Position numbers and translations under genes: made by a program. Below, piece after piece: positions 22,387-23,583 of a stretch of DNA of 23,583 bases. The first letter of the stretch is position 1; each line of letters begins with the position of its first letter. Origin of the DNA: Paulinella micropora (taxonomy: Eukaryota; Cercozoa; Imbricatea; Euglyphida); NCBI GenBank assembly GCA_009731375.1, contig BJOX01000088.1, positions 850,648-874,230 of the forward strand, in the 5' to 3' direction. The notes beneath the pieces were generated by a model. The model saw nothing but the letters and a program-made list of their open reading frames with translations. It was not told the origin of the DNA and searched no databases.

Positions 22387-23354
22387 GACGATGACGATGT
22401 TGGTATTCCTGTAGCGAAAGATTGCTGACTGATACATTCCCCTTGACATTTCCCTCGCAAATTCTGATTTTTTCCACCATGTGTGTCCTTCCTGTAGCGA
22501 CACTGCGGTGCTGACTTTTATTTCCCTTGCAAACTCACGTTCACAAAATGCCATGCAAATAGGACGTATGTGACACGTATGCAAACTGTACGCACAACTG
22601 AAAAGGAGCCCAGAAGATAAAGGTCAATGTCAAAAAGAAGCTTCCAGATATGATTACGTATGTAGAAACTGCATTCAATACTCAGAGTATTCGTGGCAAG
22701 TCGACTCGTGGCGCAAAATCCTATTTCTAGGGGCAAGAAAATAGCACCACTACTGCAAAAAGAAACAAACTATCTGTTCCCTGTCCCTTCCCTTGGTGTT
22801 CTCCACAACAACAAACCCTTGCTAATGCAACAAAACAAGCTAAAACTGCCAATTCGATCCCCCGGATGGCAGTTCTTGTGCCTGTCTTGGGCATCCGACC
22901 TGCATTGAATGTTTTCGCATACCCACCGTAAACTTTGCTGATGATAAAAGTCAGCAAGCACGTACATCCGCTGAAGTTAGTGCCAAGAGTGTACAGTAAT
23001 GGAAATTATTCGTGCGATGGATGCGGCTCTCACGGTAAATATTTTCCTTGATCTCAGCAATATCAGTAATGTCCTGTTTGTGTCTTTTCGTAGGATCAGG
23101 GGAAGTTTTCCATTGTTCGCAGTGCTCCTGGGATGTACTGACCCCTCCTTTCTCTCTCACACAACATAATATTGTGATATGAAAATATCAAAACAAGAAA
23201 TACGTTGAGTAAGCCGAACGGGCAAAAGAAAATGTTTCTCTTTGTTGGCTTTGTTTGAATTCGCTCGTGCAACATGGAAAGAAACATGTCAGAGTCATCT
23301 CTCCTTGCAGACACGCGCGCACATGCACAACGCTTCAAACTGACAGCGCACAAC
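22387..23354. other. Unique sequence with no recognised gene
   Basis: Includes an imperfect 83-bp duplication: CCTGTAGCGA at 22408 and 22491, each followed by a TTTCCCT.GCAAA..CT segment. The minus frame near 22967 (MYVLADFYHQQSLRWVCENI) is open for 65 codons but unrecognised. Confidence 0.4.

Positions 23355-23583
<229 letters not shown>

Noticed and set aside
22727-22967. Retroelement protein fragment (YVLADFYHQQSLRWVCENIQ)
   Set aside because: Slight resemblance to gag- or integrase-like wording but no recognisable catalytic or zinc motif; not supportable.

Overview
The window is eukaryotic nuclear DNA from an intron-dense genome saturated with simple repeats. The evidence is one gene cut into many short in-phase exons with GT/GC-AG junctions, tRNA-derived SINEs with trinucleotide tails, and very long compound microsatellites. 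The species cannot be named from the sequence. The peptidase subfamily is best known from bacteria, algae and other protists, so a microbial eukaryote is my guess, no more.

The main content is one complete minus-strand gene, 21321 down to 8029. I reassembled it by hand as 29 coding exons (29-133 nt) and 28 introns (116-1080 nt). The exons sum to 2166 nt, an exact multiple of three, encoding 721 residues plus TGA. The product is a prolyl-oligopeptidase-family (S9) serine peptidase: a short hydrophobic N-terminus, a beta-propeller domain, and an alpha/beta-hydrolase domain with Ser574, Asp660 and His693. About 84% of the gene is intron, and most introns carry microsatellites. CU and CA dinucleotide tracts lie almost always in sense orientation, often directly after weak 5' splice sites.

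Left of it (about 3.7-5.4 kb) are three phase-compatible plus-strand exons of a second, incomplete gene. They encode a Ser/Pro/Ala-rich protein ending in a CxxC-x10-CxxC zinc ribbon. A possible minus-strand exon with a membrane segment lies at 6474-6594.

Repeat layout: 1-2.3 kb holds five head-to-tail copies of a tRNA-derived SINE joined by (TAA)n, followed by a (GAA)n/(TTC)n inverted pair. 7.2-7.5 kb holds a 277-bp inverted-repeat element. Intron 16 of the peptidase gene holds a near-perfect 72/73-nt fold-back element. Intron 8 holds two more SINE pieces. 21.4-22.4 kb holds (CAA)n-tailed repeat copies, and the window ends in a (CT)n tract. Four runs of N interrupt the assembly, two of them clearly inside SINE clusters.
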